Assembly: GCA_017307375.1 (NCBI GenBank)
Contig: JAFKFH010000023.1
Location: 1 to 64,000 of the forward strand
Length of the DNA: 64,000 nucleotides
DNA from: Alphaproteobacteria bacterium
Lineage (GTDB): Bacteria; Pseudomonadota; Alphaproteobacteria; Ferrovibrionales; Ferrovibrionaceae
Direction: 5' to 3'
Position 1 is the first letter of the stretch. Each line of letters starts with the position of its first letter. Below the pieces are notes generated by a model. That model worked only from the letters and a program-made list of their open reading frames with translations, was not told the DNA's origin and searched no databases. Both the position numbers and the translations under genes were made by a program. This document shows, in pieces, positions 1 through 8,684 of the stretch.

Positions 1-342
1 GTGGTGGTGAAGGCGGTGGACAAGTCGACCCCGAAGCTGTTCGAGAGCCTGTGCAAGGCCGATTCGAGCCTGGGCGACGTCAAGCTGCACTTCCTGCGCC
101 AGTCGGGCGGCAAGCCCGAGAAGTACATGACGATCGAACTGGGCGAGGCGATGGTCGCCCGGCTCGAGACCTTCGTCCCCGGCGACGAGCAGGACGACCC
201 GACGAAGAACAACGTGCCGCTCGAGAAGGTCTCGATCAGCTACAAGACCATCAAGTTCACCTACGCCCCCCAGAAGACCGACGGCGCGATGGGCGGCAAC
301 GTCCAGGCCGGCTGGGACGTCATCGCCAACAAGGCGGCCTGA
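1..342 (+). CDS. hcp: Hcp family protein, C-terminal part (cut by window start)
   Basis: C-terminal 113 residues of an Hcp-type protein, the hexameric ring protein that forms the type VI secretion inner tube and is itself exported. The GTG at base 1 is only where the window begins; the true start lies upstream. It matches residues 57-169 of the complete copy at 7305..7814 almost residue for residue (shared KAVDKSTPKLFESLCKAD, GGNVQ.GWDVIANK), with a divergent patch at ETFVPGDEQDDPTKN. No other type VI genes are in view, so export partners must be elsewhere. A hairpin terminator follows directly. Confidence 0.9.
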   Translation: MVVKAVDKSTPKLFESLCKADSSLGDVKLHFLRQSGGKPEKYMTIELGEAMVARLETFVPGDEQDDPTKNNVPLEKVSISYKTIKFTYAPQKTDGAMGGNVQAGWDVIANKAA

Positions 343-357
343 TCTCTTCGCATAAAG

Positions 358-383
358 GCGGGGCCGGCGTGAGCCGGCCCCGC
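358..383 (+). terminator. Hairpin terminator after the partial hcp gene
   Basis: Perfect 11-bp stem GCGGGGCCGGC / GCCGGCCCCGC with a GTGA loop, starting 15 bases after the hcp stop codon. Only a short TT follows, so termination may be imperfect. It also sits at the 3' end of the convergent GNAT gene (ends 385) and could serve both. Confidence 0.7.
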
Positions 384-384
384 T

Positions 385-906
385 TCAGCTCATCACCTTC
401 TCGAAGCGGAAACCCTCGCCATTTCCTCCCGGCAGATCGCCGGCGTCATGCGGATCGGGATGGCTGGCGCAGAAGAATTCGACGATCCGGAAACCGCATT
501 TGTTGACGTAGAAGTGGATGTTGCGCTTCTCGAAATAGGGCGTATGGGTCTGCCAGACGCGCGTGCGCGGATACATCCGCTCGATCGCGATCCAGGCGTC
601 GAACCCGAGGCCGCGACCGTGCTGGCCGACGGCGATGAAGAACAGATCGAGCGCGTTATGCTGGGTCGCCTCGTCGATGGTCACGACGGCGCCGCCGACT
701 TTCCGGCCAGCGCGAAGGATGCGCAGCACCACCGCCCCGGGTGCCGCCATCGCCGTGTCGAGATCGTCGTCGTCCGGGATCGGTCCGCCGGGCAGTTGCC
801 CGAATTCCGCGACGACCGCCAGCGCGAAGGCCTCCTGCAATTCCCGCTTGAAGGCCGGGAAGTCCTCAGGTTCAGCGACGGCGAGGGTGACGAGGTTCGT
901 ATTCAT
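385..906 (-). CDS. GNAT family N-acetyltransferase (putative)
   Basis: 173 residues. The stretch [21 protein letters not shown] (about residues 89-109) resembles the GNAT acetyl-CoA-binding motif A (Q/RxxGxG/A followed by a helix). It is followed by a segment rich in His, Tyr and Asn ([22 protein letters not shown]), typical of the C-terminal beta4-beta5 part, where 'N.FY.K.GF' is a GNAT hallmark. Substrate cannot be told. It is convergent with hcp and divergent from the RND operon; the 250-bp gap upstream carries the CRP-like site at 981..996, which could affect either side. Confidence 0.75.
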   Translation of the reverse strand: MNTNLVTLAVAEPEDFPAFKRELQEAFALAVVAEFGQLPGGPIPDDDDLDTAMAAPGAVVLRILRAGRKVGGAVVTIDEATQHNALDLFFIAVGQHGRGLGFDAWIAIERMYPRTRVWQTHTPYFEKRNIHFYVNKCGFRIVEFFCASHPDPHDAGDLPGGNGEGFRFEKVMS

Positions 907-980
907 CGTGCGCTTATAGCCTTTCCCGCCGTCCGACGCCGCACGGCAGACATTCCTACCGGCCGGTAACGCGGCTGCGG

Positions 981-996
981 TGTGACCTTCATCACA
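981..996. promoter_or_regulatory. Perfect CRP/FNR-family binding motif
   Basis: TGTGA-CCTTCA-TCACA matches the CRP consensus TGTGA-N6-TCACA in all ten fixed positions. It lies in the 250-bp gap between the divergent GNAT gene (start 906) and the RND adaptor gene (start 1157). Alphaproteobacteria have several CRP-like regulators; which one binds here is not known. Confidence 0.55.
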
Positions 997-1156
997 TCAG
1001 CGTCATTTGCCGCCAGCCGCCGCCTTGTTTCCGCCGCTTGCGGCGAAACCTACAGTCGGCCGCGCAATCATCGGAGAACCATCCGCGATTACGTGGTAAC
1101 GGTTGTACAGGACAGGGCCGGCCGGCGGGCCGCCCCCGGGGGTAACGGGTGGGATC

Positions 1157-2299
1157 ATGCAGAGCATTCGTCTGATCGTCGCGGCGGCCGGGGCGGCCGC
1201 CACGCTTCTCGGCTTCGACGCCACGGCGCAGGCTCCGGCGGGGCCGCCACCGGTGACGGTCGCCAAGCCGGTGGTCAAGGAAATCACCGAATACGACGAA
1301 TATATCGGCCGGTTCGAGGCGATCGACCAGGTCGACCTGCGCGCCCAGGTCTCGGGCTATCTCGACAAGGTCAACTTTACCGACGGCACGCTGGTCAAGA
1401 AGGGCGACCTCTTGTTCGTGATCGACCAGCGCCCCTACCGGCTGGCGCTGGAGGAGGCGCGGGCGGCGCTGGCTTCGGCCAAGGCCGAGCTCGATTTCGC
1501 CACCACCGATTTCCGCCGCGCCGAACAGTTGAAGCAGGGCGGCAATGTCACCGAGCAGATCTTCGACCAGCGGCGCCAGCGGGTGACGACGGCGCGCGCC
1601 GCCGTCGACCGGACCCAGGCGGCGCAGAACCGCGCCCAGCTCGACCTTGAGTTCACCGAGATCCGCGCCCCGATCGACGGCCGCGTCTCGCGCCGGCTGG
1701 TCTCGGTCGGCAACCTGGTCAAGGCCAACGACACGCTGCTGACCAATATCGTCTCGGTCGCGCCGATCCAGTTCTATTTCGACGTCGACGAACGCTCCTA
1801 CCTCGCCTATTCGCGGATGGCGCTGGACGGCCAGATGAAGTCGAACCGCGACAACCCGAACGACGTCCGCGTGGCGACGACCGACCAGCGGATCCCGAGC
1901 CAGCCTGGCCACATGGATTTCGTCGACAACCGCGTCGACCAGGCCTCGGGCACGGTGCGGGCCCGGGCGATCTTCGACAACCAGGACATGCTGCTGGTGC
2001 CCGGGCTGTTCGGCCGCCTGCTGATCGCCGGTTCGCCCCGCTACCAGGGTATCCTGGTGCCGGAGGAAGCGATCGGCGCCGACCAGGACCGCCGCGTCGT
2101 CTATGTCGTCGGGCCGGACAACAAGGTAGCGATGCAGCCGGTCCGCGTCGGGCCGCATATCGACGGCTACCGCGTCATCCGCTCGGGGCTGAAGGGGGAC
2201 GAGACCATCGTGGTCAACGGGCTGATGCGCGTGCGGCCCGGGGCGCCGGTGACGCCGCAGCTGACGACGCTGCCGCCGGTGCGCGAGCGCCGGAACTGA
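1157..2299 (+). CDS. RND efflux periplasmic adaptor (membrane fusion protein)
   Basis: 380 residues, AcrA/MexE family. It links the inner-membrane RND pump to an outer-membrane channel. It has a signal peptide (cleavage probably after ATAQA), a lipoyl/biotinyl-like half-motif near VDLRAQVSGYLDKVNF, a coiled-coil hairpin rich in Ala/Gln/Arg (about residues 100-170), a second lipoyl half at RAPIDGRVSRRLVSVGNLV, and a beta-barrel/MP domain. The ATG at 1157 is chosen because a GGGTGGGA ribosome-binding site stands just before it and the signal peptide starts there; an in-frame start at 1103 would add a proline/glycine leader. No outer-membrane factor gene follows, so the pump probably borrows one. 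Confidence 0.92.
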   Translation: MQSIRLIVAAAGAAATLLGFDATAQAPAGPPPVTVAKPVVKEITEYDEYIGRFEAIDQVDLRAQVSGYLDKVNFTDGTLVKKGDLLFVIDQRPYRLALEEARAALASAKAELDFATTDFRRAEQLKQGGNVTEQIFDQRRQRVTTARAAVDRTQAAQNRAQLDLEFTEIRAPIDGRVSRRLVSVGNLVKANDTLLTNIVSVAPIQFYFDVDERSYLAYSRMALDGQMKSNRDNPNDVRVATTDQRIPSQPGHMDFVDNRVDQASGTVRARAIFDNQDMLLVPGLFGRLLIAGSPRYQGILVPEEAIGADQDRRVVYVVGPDNKVAMQPVRVGPHIDGYRVIRSGLKGDETIVVNGLMRVRPGAPVTPQLTTLPPVRERRN

Positions 2300-2316
2300 G
2301 GCCCGGGATCACAGCC

Positions 2317-5300
2317 ATGCGCTTCGCCCATACCTTCGTCGATCGCCCGGTCCTGGCTTCGGTCCTGGCGATCGTCATCATGCTGATCGGCTCGATCGCC
2401 TATACGACGCTGCCGGTGACCCAGTATCCCGAAATCGTGCCCCCGACCATCGTGGTCCGGGCCTCCTATCCCGGCGCCAATGCCGAGACCATCGCGGCCA
2501 CCGTCGCGACCCCGCTGGAACAGCAGATCAACGGCGTCGAGGACATGCTCTACATGTCCTCCTACTCGACCGGCGACGGCCAGGTCTCGGTGACCGTCAC
2601 CTTCAAGCTGGGCACCGATCTCGACAAGGCCCAGGTGCTGGTCCAGAACCGGGTCTCGATCGCGACCCCGCGCCTGCCCGAGGAAGTGCGGCGGCTCGGC
2701 GTCACCACGCTGAAAAGCTCGCCCGACCTGATGATGGTCGTGCATATGCTGTCGCCCGACGCGACCTACGACCAGCTCTATGTCTCGAACTACGCGCGCA
2801 ACAACATCCGCGACGAATTGCTGCGGCTGGAGGGCGTCGGCGACCTGATCCTGTTCGGCGAGCGGCAGTACAGCCTGCGCCTGTGGCTCGACCCCGAAAA
2901 ACTGTCGTCCTTCGGGCTGTCGGCCGGCGACGTCGTGCGCGCGGTGCAGGAACAGAACGTCCAGGTCTCGGGCGGCGCATTGGGGCAGGAGCCGACCAAT
3001 GCCGGCAACGCCTTCCAGATCACGGTGACCACGCAGGGCCGCTTCGACGATCCGCGCCAGTTCCGCCGCGTCATCGTGCGCGCGACGCCGGACGGCCGTC
3101 TGGTCCGGGTCGAGGATGTGGCGCGCATCGAACTCGGCGCCCAGGACTACGTCACCAATTCCTATCTCGACGACAAGCAGGCGGTGGCGCTGGGCATCTT
3201 CCAGCGCCCGGGCACCAACGCGCTGAAGGCGTCCGAGCAGATCATCCAGGTGATGGAGGAGGCCAAGAAGTCGTTCCCGCCCGGGCTGGAATACCGCATC
3301 GTCTACAATCCGACCGAATTCATCGGCGAGTCGGTCAAGGCGGTCTACGACACGCTGTTCGAGGCGGTCGTGCTGGTCGTGCTGGTCGTGCTGATGTTCC
3401 TGCAATCCTGGCGCACCGCGATCATCCCGATCCTGGCCATTCCGGTCTCGCTGATCGGGACCTTCGCGCTGATGGCGGCGCTGGGCTTCTCGCTCAACAC
3501 CCTGACCCTGTTCGGCCTGGTGCTCGCGATCGGCATCGTCGTCGACGACGCGATCGTCGTGGTCGAGAATGTCGAGCGCAACATCGCCGACGGCATGAAC
3601 CCGCGCGATGCGGCGCACGAGACGATGGACCAGGTCGGCGCCGCCGTCATCGCCATCGCCCTCGTCCTGGTCGCGGTGTTCGTGCCGACCGCCTTCATTC
3701 CCGGCATCACCGGCCAGTTCTATCGCCAGTTCGCGCTGACCATTGCGGTCTCTACCGTGATCTCGGCCCTGGTCTCGGTCACCTTGTCGCCGGCGCTGGC
3801 CGCCCTGCTGCTGAAGCCGCACGGCCATGCCCGGCCGACCAACATCCTGTCGCGGGCCGGCGCGAAATTCGCCAACGCGTTCAACCGCGGCTTCGACTGG
3901 ATGTCGAACAAATATGCCGTCGTCATCGACGCGGTCGTGCGCCGCCAGGTCATCGTGCTGCCGATCTATGCGCTGCTGCTGGCAGGTACGGTCTGGATCT
4001 CGAACGTGGTCCCGACCGGCTTCATTCCCGCCCAGGACCAGGGCTATGCCATCGTCGTCGTGCAGCTGCCCGACGGCGCGTCGCTGTCGCGCACCGACGC
4101 GGTGACCAAACGCGTGGTCGACATCGCGCGGGGTACACCAGGTGCCAGCAATGCCGTGTCGTTCGCCGGCTTCTCCGGCGCGACCTTCACCAACGCGACC
4201 AATGCCGCCGCGGTGTTCGTGACCTTCGCCCCGTTCAAGGACCGCATCAAGGCGGGCATATCGGGCGACCAGATCGTGCGCGACCTGTTCGTGCGCATGC
4301 AGGTGGTGCAGGAAGCCTTCATCATCGCCATCCCGCCGCCGCCGGTCCGCGGCCTGGGCAATTCCGGCGGCTTCAAGCTGCAGGTCCAGGACCGCACCGG
4401 CGGCGACGTCCGCAAGGTGCTGGCCGCGACCTACCAGCTGATGGGCGCCGCGCGCCAGAACCCCCAGCTTTCGGGCGTGTTCACCACGTTCACCGCCGGC
4501 TCGCCGCAGATCTTCCTCGATATCGACCGGCAGAAGGCGCAGATCCTGAACGTGCCGATCGCCAACATCTTCGAGACGCTGCAGGTCAATCTCGGCTCGG
4601 CCTTCGTCAACGACTACAACGCCTTCGGCCGCGTCTACCAGGTGCGGGCCCAGGCCGACCAGCGCTTCCGCCTGACCGAGGACGACATCAACCGGCTGCG
4701 GGTACGCTCGGCCACCGGCGCGCTGGTGCCGCTGGGCACGCTGGTCGAGATCCGCGAGACCACCGGCCCCGACCTGGTCCAGCGCTACAACATGTATCCG
4801 TCGGTGCCGCTGCAGGGCAATGCGGCGCCCGGCGTCTCGTCGGGCCAGGCGCTGCAGGCGATGGAAAAGCTCGCCGCCGAGGTGCTGCCGCAGGGCATGT
4901 CCTATCAATGGACCGAACTTGCCTTCCAGCAGCGCTCGGTCGGCAATACCGCGGGCTTCATCTTCGCGCTGTCGGTGCTGTTCGTGTTCCTGGTGCTGGC
5001 CGCCCAGTACGAGAGCTGGTCGCTGCCGCTCGCCATCATCCTGATCGTGCCGCTGGCCGTGCTGTCGGCCCTGGCCGGGGTGATGCTGCGCGGCATGGAC
5101 AACAACATCCTGACGCAGATCGGCCTGGTGGTGCTGGTCGGGCTTGCCGCCAAGAACGCGATCCTGATCGTCGAATTCGCCCGCGAGGCGGAGGGGCGCG
5201 AGGGCAAGGATCCGGTCGCCGCCGTGGTCGAGGCCTGCCGGCTGCGCCTGCGCCCGATCCTGATGACGGCGCTGGCCTTCATCCTGGGCGTGGTGCCGCT

Positions 5301-5490
5301 GGTGATCGCCAAGGGCCCCGGGGCCGAGATGCGCCAATCGCTCGGCACCGCCGTGTTCTTCGGCATGTTCGGCGTGACCATCTTCGGCCTGTTCCTGACG
5401 CCGGTGTTCTACGTGGCGATCAGGAAGCTCGTCCTGCGCTTCCGCAAGGCCGGGCCGGCGCCGTCAAAGGGACATGAAGCGGCACACTGA
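2317..5490 (+). CDS. RND multidrug efflux permease, HAE1 family
   Basis: 1057 residues, the usual length of AcrB/MexF proton-driven pumps. Two repeats of six membrane helices surround large periplasmic loops. The proton-relay residues are visible: paired aspartates in GIVVDDAIVVVEN (TM4) and the TM10 lysine in VGLAAKNAILIVEF. It starts 17 bases after the adaptor stop and forms an operon with it. Its 3' end overlaps the convergent AroE-like gene by 27 bp. The drug range cannot be read from sequence. No dedicated TetR repressor is adjacent. Confidence 0.95.
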   Translation: MRFAHTFVDRPVLASVLAIVIMLIGSIAYTTLPVTQYPEIVPPTIVVRASYPGANAETIAATVATPLEQQINGVEDMLYMSSYSTGDGQVSVTVTFKLGTDLDKAQVLVQNRVSIATPRLPEEVRRLGVTTLKSSPDLMMVVHMLSPDATYDQLYVSNYARNNIRDELLRLEGVGDLILFGERQYSLRLWLDPEKLSSFGLSAGDVVRAVQEQNVQVSGGALGQEPTNAGNAFQITVTTQGRFDDPRQFRRVIVRATPDGRLVRVEDVARIELGAQDYVTNSYLDDKQAVALGIFQRPGTNALKASEQIIQVMEEAKKSFPPGLEYRIVYNPTEFIGESVKAVYDTLFEAVVLVVLVVLMFLQSWRTAIIPILAIPVSLIGTFALMAALGFSLNTLTLFGLVLAIGIVVDDAIVVVENVERNIADGMNPRDAAHETMDQVGAAVIAIALVLVAVFVPTAFIPGITGQFYRQFALTIAVSTVISALVSVTLSPALAALLLKPHGHARPTNILSRAGAKFANAFNRGFDWMSNKYAVVIDAVVRRQVIVLPIYALLLAGTVWISNVVPTGFIPAQDQGYAIVVVQLPDGASLSRTDAVTKRVVDIARGTPGASNAVSFAGFSGATFTNATNAAAVFVTFAPFKDRIKAGISGDQIVRDLFVRMQVVQEAFIIAIPPPPVRGLGNSGGFKLQVQDRTGGDVRKVLAATYQLMGAARQNPQLSGVFTTFTAGSPQIFLDIDRQKAQILNVPIANIFETLQVNLGSAFVNDYNAFGRVYQVRAQADQRFRLTEDDINRLRVRSATGALVPLGTLVEIRETTGPDLVQRYNMYPSVPLQGNAAPGVSSGQALQAMEKLAAEVLPQGMSYQWTELAFQQRSVGNTAGFIFALSVLFVFLVLAAQYESWSLPLAIILIVPLAVLSALAGVMLRGMDNNILTQIGLVVLVGLAAKNAILIVEFAREAEGREGKDPVAAVVEACRLRLRPILMTALAFILGVVPLVIAKGPGAEMRQSLGTAVFFGMFGVTIFGLFLTPVFYVAIRKLVLRFRKAGPAPSKGHEAAH

Positions 5491-6264
5491 GGCGATCTGG
5501 TCGAGCAGCATTTCGCGGCCACGCACCACCGCGCACCCCTGCTCGACCGCCCGCGCCAGCAGCGGCGTCGTCTCCGGCACCATGATCACCTCGGCCACAG
5601 TGGTCGGCGGTGCCAGACCGGCGAGATCGAGCGGCAGCGGGTCTTCGGGCTTGAGGCCGAGCGAGGTGGTGTTGACGACGATGTCCGCATCGGCGGTCGG
5701 AATCGCGCCGGCCTGCACGCGGGTCGCGGGAAAGGCGTCCTGAACCGCGGCGGCGAGTTCCTCGGCCTTCGCCACCGACCGGTTGACCAGGTTCAGGCTT
5801 GCCACCCCGGCCTCGGCCAGCGCGAAGGCCACGGCGCGGCCCGCGCCCCCTGCCCCAGCCTGCAGCACGCGCGCACCTGCCACGGCGACGCCGTTGCGCC
5901 GCAGGCCGGAAACGAAACCGACGCCGTCGAGATTGTCGCCGGTCAGGCTGCCATCGGCCTCACGGCGGACGAAATTCACCGCCCCGACATGCTCGGCCCG
6001 CGCCGTGCGCCGGTCGAGCAGCGGCAGCACCGCGATCTTGTGCGGGATGGTGACGCCGAAGCCGGCGACGTTGCGCAGGCAGCGGATCGCCGCCACGACC
6101 TGGGCCAGGTCGCGCGGCGCGACGTGCAGCGGCGACACCGCGGCATCGATGCCCTGGGCGCGGAAATGATCGTTGAAAAGCGCGCTGCCCAGGATATGGG
6201 CGACCGGATCGCCGAGCATGAACAGGATTCGGCTCTTGCCGGTGATGCGCAGCGTGTCGGTCAT
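5464..6264 (-). CDS. Shikimate/quinate dehydrogenase-like (AroE family)
   Basis: 266 residues with AroE architecture. The N-terminal substrate domain carries the catalytic lysine motif VTIPHK and a GDNLDGVGF loop; the Rossmann domain has AGAGGAGRAVAFALAEAG and NRSVAKAEELAA. The usual shikimate-binding SxSP...HN element is not there: the equivalent stretch reads GDPVAHILGSALFNDHF. This suggests a paralogue acting on another hydroxy-acid rather than the housekeeping aroE. The start codon overlaps the stop of the upstream PhyH-type dioxygenase gene (ATGA), so the two are translationally coupled and probably share a pathway. Confidence 0.8.
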   Translation of the reverse strand: MTDTLRITGKSRILFMLGDPVAHILGSALFNDHFRAQGIDAAVSPLHVAPRDLAQVVAAIRCLRNVAGFGVTIPHKIAVLPLLDRRTARAEHVGAVNFVRREADGSLTGDNLDGVGFVSGLRRNGVAVAGARVLQAGAGGAGRAVAFALAEAGVASLNLVNRSVAKAEELAAAVQDAFPATRVQAGAIPTADADIVVNTTSLGLKPEDPLPLDLAGLAPPTTVAEVIMVPETTPLLARAVEQGCAVVRGREMLLDQIASVCRFMSL

Positions 6265-7112
6265 GCGCGGCCCTCCCAGACCACAGGAAACAACGGATGG
6301 TCGAGCGCGGCGCCGGCCGGCAGTTCGTCGGCAAGCCCGGGAAAGTTCGGCGAGGTCCGCCAGGGCCGCGGCGCGTGGCGCATGTCCTCGCCCAGGAAGC
6401 GCAACGAGATGACCCGGCGGCGGCCGGTGGAGCCGGCGGCGCCATGCAGGGCCAGCATGTGGAAGAAGATCGCGTCGCCCGGTTCCAGCGCCCAGCCGAT
6501 GATCGGGAAGGCGCCGCGGTCGGCCTCGATGTCCGGCAATTCCTTCAGCGTGCCTTCGGGGAACCACTTCGCCTGATTGTCGCGAAACGACCGCGGCATC
6601 AGCCAGCCCTGACGGTGCGATCCGGCGACGAATTCGAGGCTCGAGTCGCGCGGCACCGGATCGACCGGCAGCCACAGGCTGCAGTTCATCGTGCCGTCGA
6701 CGTTGTAATAGGGCTGGTCCTGGTGCCACGGCGTCTTCTGCCGGGTGTTCGATTCCTTGACCAGCAGATGGTCGTGATAGAAGCGCACCGGACCCGCCGT
6801 TCGCATCAGGCGCGCCGCCGCCGCGGCCACCGGGCTTTCGGCCAGGAAGCGGCGATAGGCGGCGATGCGCTGCCAATTGCAGAAGTCCTCGAAGAAGCGG
6901 CCGGGATCGTCGTCGCGGCTGGCGATCAACGCGTCGGCACCGGGGTGGGCAAGGTTCTCTTCGATCCCCTGTTCGAGCAGGGCGATCTCGTCGCCCGAAA
7001 ACAGGCCGCGCACGCAGACGGCGCCGTCACGGGCAAAGGCGTCAACCAACTCGGCCGGGATGGCATTGCCCGCCCGCTGTGCCAGCAGTTCGGCCTTTCC
7101 GACGTCGATCAT
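6261..7112 (-). CDS. Phytanoyl-CoA dioxygenase (PhyH) family protein
   Basis: 283 residues, an Fe(II)/2-oxoglutarate dioxygenase of the PhyH fold. The metal-binding HxD is seen in TPWHQDQPYY, the distal histidine in MLALHGAAGS, and the 2-oxoglutarate-binding arginine just after (TGRRRVISLRF). Family members hydroxylate small metabolites, lipids or natural products; the substrate here is unknown. It leads a two-gene operon with the AroE-like dehydrogenase, so hydroxylation followed by NAD(P)-dependent oxidation is a reasonable guess, not a demonstration. Confidence 0.85.
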   Translation of the reverse strand: MIDVGKAELLAQRAGNAIPAELVDAFARDGAVCVRGLFSGDEIALLEQGIEENLAHPGADALIASRDDDPGRFFEDFCNWQRIAAYRRFLAESPVAAAAARLMRTAGPVRFYHDHLLVKESNTRQKTPWHQDQPYYNVDGTMNCSLWLPVDPVPRDSSLEFVAGSHRQGWLMPRSFRDNQAKWFPEGTLKELPDIEADRGAFPIIGWALEPGDAIFFHMLALHGAAGSTGRRRVISLRFLGEDMRHAPRPWRTSPNFPGLADELPAGAALDHPLFPVVWEGRA

Positions 7113-7197
7113 TCCTACCTCGTACCGTCACATCGCCGGCGCATTCTGTCGGGCGCCGGGGGCCATCGCCAGCCGATTCTACAGACTGCGATCGGAT

Positions 7198-7209
7198 TGA
7201 TCATGATCA
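7198..7209. promoter_or_regulatory. Perfect 12-bp palindrome in the gap before hcp
   Basis: TGATCATGATCA lies between the divergent PhyH gene and hcp, about 95 bases before the hcp start. It may be an operator, but no family is recognised. The hcp gene itself has an AAGGA ribosome-binding site before its ATG. Confidence 0.35.
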
Positions 7210-7304
7210 CAGACGACGGGTCCAGATCAGGGCACATTGGCCTCAAGTAAAACGCGTACCCCGAACCCGATACAGCCAATCAATTCTCCAAAAGGAACCG
7301 TGTC

Positions 7305-7814
7305 ATGTCCGACCTGATCATCATGGATTGCAAGCATGAAGGCGAAGCCACCGAGACGGGCTTCGAGAACAAGATCGCCTGCCTCGCCGCCAAGTATTCG
7401 GCGGAAGTGCCGATCACCTACGACCGTACCAAGGGTGGCCGTACCGCGGGTGTCGCCGTCCACAAGCCGGTGACGGTGATCAAGGCTGTCGACAAGTCGA
7501 CTCCGAAGCTGTTCGAAAGCCTGTGCAAGGCCGACAATTCGCTGGGCGACGTCAAGCTGCACTTCCTGCGCCAGTCGGGCGGCAAGCCCGAGAAGTACAT
7601 GACCATCGAACTGGGCGAAGCCATGGTCGCGCGTCTTGCCACCTACACCAGCGGCGACGAGCAGGAGGATCCCTCCAAGAACAACGTGCCGCTGGAACAG
7701 GTCGAGATCAGCTACAAGACCATCAAGTTCACCTACGTGCCGCAGAAGACCGACGGCTCGATGGGCGGCAATGTCCAGTCCGGCTGGGACGTCATCGCCA
7801 ACAAGTCCGCCTGA
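7305..7814 (+). CDS. hcp: Hcp family type VI secretion protein
   Basis: 169 residues, the usual Hcp length, beginning MSDLIIMDCKHEGEA. Hcp forms hexameric rings that stack into the type VI secretion tube and carry small effectors. The last 113 residues are nearly the same as the partial hcp at 1..342, so this genome carries at least two close copies about 7 kb apart with unrelated genes between. It is monocistronic: its own promoter gap lies upstream and a strong hairpin terminator follows. No TssB/C, ClpV, VgrG or effector gene is seen, so it is an orphan copy in this window. Confidence 0.93.
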   Translation: MSDLIIMDCKHEGEATETGFENKIACLAAKYSAEVPITYDRTKGGRTAGVAVHKPVTVIKAVDKSTPKLFESLCKADNSLGDVKLHFLRQSGGKPEKYMTIELGEAMVARLATYTSGDEQEDPSKNNVPLEQVEISYKTIKFTYVPQKTDGSMGGNVQSGWDVIANKSA

Positions 7815-7840
7815 TTACTTAGTTGTCAGGTTTACCGGGC

Positions 7841-7863
7841 GGGGCCAGCAGTCTGCTGGCCCC
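7841..7863 (+). terminator. Rho-independent terminator after hcp
   Basis: Perfect 10-bp stem GGGGCCAGCA / TGCTGGCCCC with a GTC loop, followed by GTTTCC, 27 bases after the hcp stop. Confidence 0.8.
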
Positions 7864-7962
7864 GTTTCCATTTGCCGCCGACATCGGCATGTCATCCCGC
7901 ACAGGCAAAACAACATTCAATTCTCGGTAAAGTCGTGGGGGCGAATATCATGTTTTGACAAC

Positions 7963-7984
7963 TGGTCAGAGATTTGACTGACCA
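7963..7984. repeat. Inverted repeat upstream of the 169-aa protein gene
   Basis: TGGTCAG and CTGACCA arms separated by 8 bases, next to a TTGACA hexamer at 7955. It lies in the 277-bp gap between hcp and the gene at 8092. The rest of that gap is relatively AT-rich and looks like promoter DNA; I see no gene in it. No convincing -10 pairs with the TTGACA. Confidence 0.35.
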
Positions 7985-8091
7985 AGGCTGTCGACAGACT
8001 TTTTCGAACGCGCTGGAATCCGTAGCCAAAACACGAGGATTAGTATACCAGCTTCAGGCAACGTCTGATGGGCATTTAAGAATGGGCCTCG

Positions 8092-8601
8092 ATGGTTTCT
8101 TCTGACGCGACGCGACGGGCAAATCTTGTTCTGGTAGCCGAGGCCATGGAGACCCTGCTGAAGGGCGCCAGCATTCCTTCGGACGACCTTCCGGCCATCG
8201 CGGCCGCCTTTCACGAAATCCTCACCGGCCCCGCCGCCCCGGCGGCGGAGCCGCCTGCACCGATGATCCCGCAGAAGAAGCCGCGCGCGCCTCGCGGCAC
8301 GATGCCGCCGCGGGCCTCTGCCGTCCGCACGGCACCGGCCACCCCGCTCGAGCGTCTGGCCGCGATGTTGCGCCGCAAGCCGGTGCGGCTCGACGATCAG
8401 GCGGCGATGGCGGTTGCGCGGGCCTCCGGCAAGGCGGTCGGCCGCGACCGGCTGGAGCGGCTCGAGCAACGCGACGGCCAGCTTTTCCTCACCTTCGGGT
8501 TCGAATTCGGTTCGGCCAAGTTCACCGTCCAGTTCGACCCGTCCGGCGCTCCGGGGCAGACTGCGGTCGCCGCGCTCACCGCGTTGCTGCCGCCGGAGTG
8601 A
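8092..8601 (+). CDS. Hypothetical protein, 169 aa
   Basis: Not recognised. It has three visible parts: an N-terminal helical segment (about residues 1-45), a central proline/alanine/arginine-rich linker (about 48-85, including basic KKPRAPRGTMPPRAS), and a C-terminal compact region with GQLFLTFGFEFGSAKFTVQFD. No signal peptide or membrane segment. The ATG has only a weak ribosome-binding site. Codon use matches neighbours, which supports it being real. The linker suggests a two-domain cytoplasmic protein; function is not inferred. Confidence 0.6.
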   Translation: MVSSDATRRANLVLVAEAMETLLKGASIPSDDLPAIAAAFHEILTGPAAPAAEPPAPMIPQKKPRAPRGTMPPRASAVRTAPATPLERLAAMLRRKPVRLDDQAAMAVARASGKAVGRDRLERLEQRDGQLFLTFGFEFGSAKFTVQFDPSGAPGQTAVAALTALLPPE

Positions 8602-8684
8602 CGGGGCGCCAAAAGAAGGTTGGCAGGGCTGCGGGTCCACGCCAATAATTCCCGCGCATGCCGGTCGCGGGGAGTAAACGCATC

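Noticed and set aside
2167-5337. Long reverse-strand reading frame of about 1056 codons opposite the RND pump
   Set aside because: It mirrors the pump gene's codon structure: low-complexity His/Arg/Asp/Gln-rich translation typical of an antisense frame in high-GC DNA. The forward frame is a full RND permease.
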